DNA from: an uncultured Prevotella sp.
Lineage (GTDB): Bacteria > Bacteroidota > Bacteroidia > Bacteroidales > Bacteroidaceae
Length of the DNA: 5,811 nucleotides
Direction of reading: 5' to 3'
NCBI GenBank assembly: GCA_937916075.1
Contig: CALGHW010000115.1
Span: 1-5,811 of the forward strand
Made by a program: the position numbers and the translations under genes
Part shown: piece by piece, positions 3,709 through 5,811 of the stretch
How the letters are laid out: each line of letters opens with the position of its first letter
How positions within the stretch are numbered: position 1 is the stretch's first letter
The notes under the pieces: model-generated
Database searches by the model: none
The model's input: only the letters and a program-made list of their open reading frames with translations
Told to the model about the DNA's origin: nothing

Positions 3709-5811
3709 ATGAAATACTTACAACTACTGCTTTTATGCCTGTTACTCCCCCTGACCACATGGGCCGACGGATGGGACAAACAGTATAAACAAATCGAACA
3801 AAGCATCAAGCAGCCGCAATTCGCTGACCGAGTGTTCAACGTCACCAAGTATGGTGCAAGCCCCAAGGCCAAGGCGGCCGTCAACCAAAAAGCCATCAAC
3901 AAGGCCATCGACCTTTGTTCGAAGGCTGGTGGCGGACGGGTGGTCGTTCCGGCCGGAACCTATCACACTGGAGCCATCCGGCTGAAGAGCCACGTTAACT
4001 TAGTGGTGGAAAAGGACGCCACCATTCTCTTTGCCTTTGAGCCAGAGCTCTACCCCATCGTACCCACCCGTTGGGAAGGCCTTGACTGCTGGAACCTATC
4101 ACCATGTATCTATGCCTACAAAGCCACCAACATTGCCATTACCGGACAGGGCGTCATCGACGGCGGCGGCACCAACGAGACTTGGTGGAAGTGGTGTGGC
4201 GCCCCACGCTACGGATGGAAACCGGGAATCATCGGCCAAAACGGAGGCAGCCGTGCCTCTCTGCTGAAGATGGCCGAAGACGGTGTGGACATGAACCAGC
4301 GCAAATTTGGTCCCAAGGACGGCTTGCGTCCCCAACTGGTCAATCTCAACCAGTGTGAAAACATTCTCATCGAGAATGTCACCCTGCTCCGCTCTCCCTT
4401 CTGGGTGCTTCATCCCTTGCTCTCCAAGAATATCACCGTGCGTGGCGTACATATTAATAATGACGGGCCCAACGGCGACGGATGCGACCCTGAGTCATGT
4501 GACGGCGTGCTGATAGAGAACTGTTTCTTCAACACAGGCGACGACTGCATCGCCATCAAGAGCGGACGCAACAACGACGGCCGACTGTGGGACCGCCCCA
4601 GCCAGAACATTATCATCCGCAACTGTGAGATGCAGAACGGACATGGCGGTGTGGTCATCGGCAGTGAGATTTCCGGCGGTTGTCGCAATGTCTTCGCCGA
4701 AAACAACAAGATGGACAGTCCCAACCTTGACCGTGTCATCCGCATCAAGACAAACACCTGCCGTGGCGGTGTGGTGGAAAATATTTACGCCCGCAATATT
4801 GAGGTGGGACAGTGTGGTGAGTCAGTCCTGAAAATCAACCTCGACTATGAGCACAACGAGATTTGCTGCCGGGGGTATCTGCCCACCGTGCGCAACATCA
4901 ACCTGGAGAATATCACCTGCCAGAAGAGCAAGTATGGTGTGCAAATCATCGCGCTCGACACTTGTACCAACGTCTATGATATCCATGTGAAGGACTGCAA
5001 GTTCAACGGTGTGGCCGAAGGAAACTCCATCAAGGGAAAAACCCGTAACGTGACATTCGACAATCTCTACATCAACGGGGGACTGTCGCTCACCGAGATG
5101 CCATTCAAGAACTACAGCCAGTGGATGACCGCCTCGGAAATGAAGCGTGTGCCCCAATCCTATATGCTCGACTTCGCCAAAAAGCCCAAGTGGAGCTATG
5201 TGATGGGCATCGAGTTGGAATCAATGCTCGACACATATCTTAAATATGGAGGCGAGGACATCAAAAAATATTGCCAACAGTATACCGACACGATGATCAA
5301 CGCCAAGGGCGAGATTCGCGGCTACCGGCTCGAAGACTATAACCTCGACCAAATACGTACAGGACATTTTGTGGCACGCATGTACCAGCTCTATCCGGAA
5401 GCCAAAAACCTTAAAGCCCTGCAAACGCTCATGAAGCAGCTACAAAAGCAACCACGCACCAACGAGGGGGTATACTGGCACAAGGCCATCTACGCCTACC
5501 AGGTGTGGCTCGACGGCATCTTCATGGGACTGCCTTACTACACCCTCACGGCTCATATGCTTCTGAAAGACAAAAAGGCGCAGAAGATTTACGATGACGC
5601 AGTAGACCAAATCAAGAAGACTTATGAACGTACCCTGGACAGCAAGACCGGACTGAACCGGCACGCCTGGGACGAGACCCGCGAGATGTTCTGGGCCGAC
5701 AAGCAGACAGGACTCTCACAACACTGCTGGGGACGCGCCCAGGGATGGTACACCATGGCACTCATCGAACTGCTCGACGCACTGCCAGAAGACTACAGTC
5801 GCCGCGCCGAG
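3709..5811 (+). CDS. Secreted GH28-GH105 fusion pectinase, 3' end cut by window
   Basis: The frame is open from ATG 3709 to the window edge (701 codons, no stop). An in-frame TAA at 3703 and A-rich upstream DNA fix the start. Residues 1-19 form a signal peptide: K2, a Leu-rich core, then probable cleavage after TWA (A19); no lipobox is seen. Residues about 40-460 are a GH28 polygalacturonase-type beta-helix: FNVTKYGA, GGGRVVVPAGTYHTG, RSPFWVLHP, then catalytic D257 (NGDGCDPES), D278-D279 (GDDCIAIKSG), H312 (GHGGVVIGSE) and R345/K347 (RIK), matching D180, D201, D202, H223, R256 and K258 of Aspergillus niger PGII. From about residue 485 a GH105 (YteR-like) alpha/alpha-barrel begins, with catalytic D602 in WLDGIFMGLP, HAWDETR (652-658) and WGRAQGW (674-680); roughly the last third is outside the window. 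GH28 hydrolyses galacturonan or rhamnogalacturonan backbones. GH105 removes the unsaturated uronic acid left by pectate or rhamnogalacturonan lyases. It is likely periplasmic. Exact substrate is not determinable from sequence. Confidence 0.93.
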   Translation, partial: MKYLQLLLLCLLLPLTTWADGWDKQYKQIEQSIKQPQFADRVFNVTKYGASPKAKAAVNQKAINKAIDLCSKAGGGRVVVPAGTYHTGAIRLKSHVNLVVEKDATILFAFEPELYPIVPTRWEGLDCWNLSPCIYAYKATNIAITGQGVIDGGGTNETWWKWCGAPRYGWKPGIIGQNGGSRASLLKMAEDGVDMNQRKFGPKDGLRPQLVNLNQCENILIENVTLLRSPFWVLHPLLSKNITVRGVHINNDGPNGDGCDPESCDGVLIENCFFNTGDDCIAIKSGRNNDGRLWDRPSQNIIIRNCEMQNGHGGVVIGSEISGGCRNVFAENNKMDSPNLDRVIRIKTNTCRGGVVENIYARNIEVGQCGESVLKINLDYEHNEICCRGYLPTVRNINLENITCQKSKYGVQIIALDTCTNVYDIHVKDCKFNGVAEGNSIKGKTRNVTFDNLYINGGLSLTEMPFKNYSQWMTASEMKRVPQSYMLDFAKKPKWSYVMGIELESMLDTYLKYGGEDIKKYCQQYTDTMINAKGEIRGYRLEDYNLDQIRTGHFVARMYQLYPEAKNLKALQTLMKQLQKQPRTNEGVYWHKAIYAYQVWLDGIFMGLPYYTLTAHMLLKDKKAQKIYDDAVDQIKKTYERTLDSKTGLNRHAWDETREMFWADKQTGLSQHCWGRAQGWYTMALIELLDALPEDYSRRAE

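Noticed and set aside
3709..3765. Lipoprotein signal reading for the pectinase N-terminus (C10 after a Leu run)
   Set aside because: The residues before C10 do not match a lipobox and the hydrophobic core continues past it; a standard signal peptide with cleavage after A19 fits better.
4099..4452. Minus-strand open frame of 117 codons and plus-strand frames of 68-84 codons within the pectinase gene
   Set aside because: They overlap GH28 coding sequence with clear catalytic motifs in the main frame; their translations are low-complexity or unrecognisable shadows.

Overview
The window looks like chromosomal DNA from a Bacteroidota bacterium, probably Bacteroidales (Prevotella- or Bacteroides-like). 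The reasons are: the trp genes run D-C-F-A with trpC and trpF as separate genes and no trpB beside trpA; the protein sequences resemble the Bacteroides/Prevotella forms as I remember them; start codons are preceded by A-rich sequence rather than Shine-Dalgarno motifs; there is a TAnnTTTG-type -7 element; and a secreted pectin-degrading enzyme follows. The genus is inference. All genes are on the + strand. The coding DNA is moderately GC-rich, while the single long intergenic gap is strongly AT-rich.

Positions 1-3232 hold the distal part of a tryptophan operon: trpD (its first few codons lie off the left edge), trpC, trpF and trpA. They are tightly packed (5-nt gap, 4-nt ATGA overlap, 9-nt gap) and so almost certainly co-transcribed. 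Together they take anthranilate through phosphoribosyl-anthranilate, CdRP and indole-3-glycerol phosphate to indole and glyceraldehyde-3-phosphate. The partner genes trpB, trpE and trpG are expected upstream. The operon ends at a perfect 15-bp hairpin with a short T-run (3288-3330).

Positions 3233-3708 (476 nt) contain no confident gene but are rich in signals: the trp terminator; three alternately oriented AGTTAT half-sites at exact 13-nt spacing; a -7 promoter element (TACCTTTG, 3473-3480); a leader of about 165 nt; a strong intrinsic terminator (3618-3654) lying BEFORE the next start codon; and a 16-bp dyad directly after that terminator. A promoter, short transcript and terminator upstream of a gene suggest either a transcription-attenuation leader controlling the pectinase gene or an independent small RNA. 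A 39-codon GTG-start reading frame fills most of this leader.

Positions 3709-5811 hold one long reading frame, open at the right edge (701 codons seen). It encodes a secreted two-domain enzyme: a complete GH28 (polygalacturonase-like) parallel beta-helix with all catalytic residues, followed by the N-terminal two thirds or so of a GH105 unsaturated-uronyl hydrolase. This fusion and its leader are the most interesting content here. The trp genes are ordinary apart from a few active-site-loop substitutions that may be lineage-specific.
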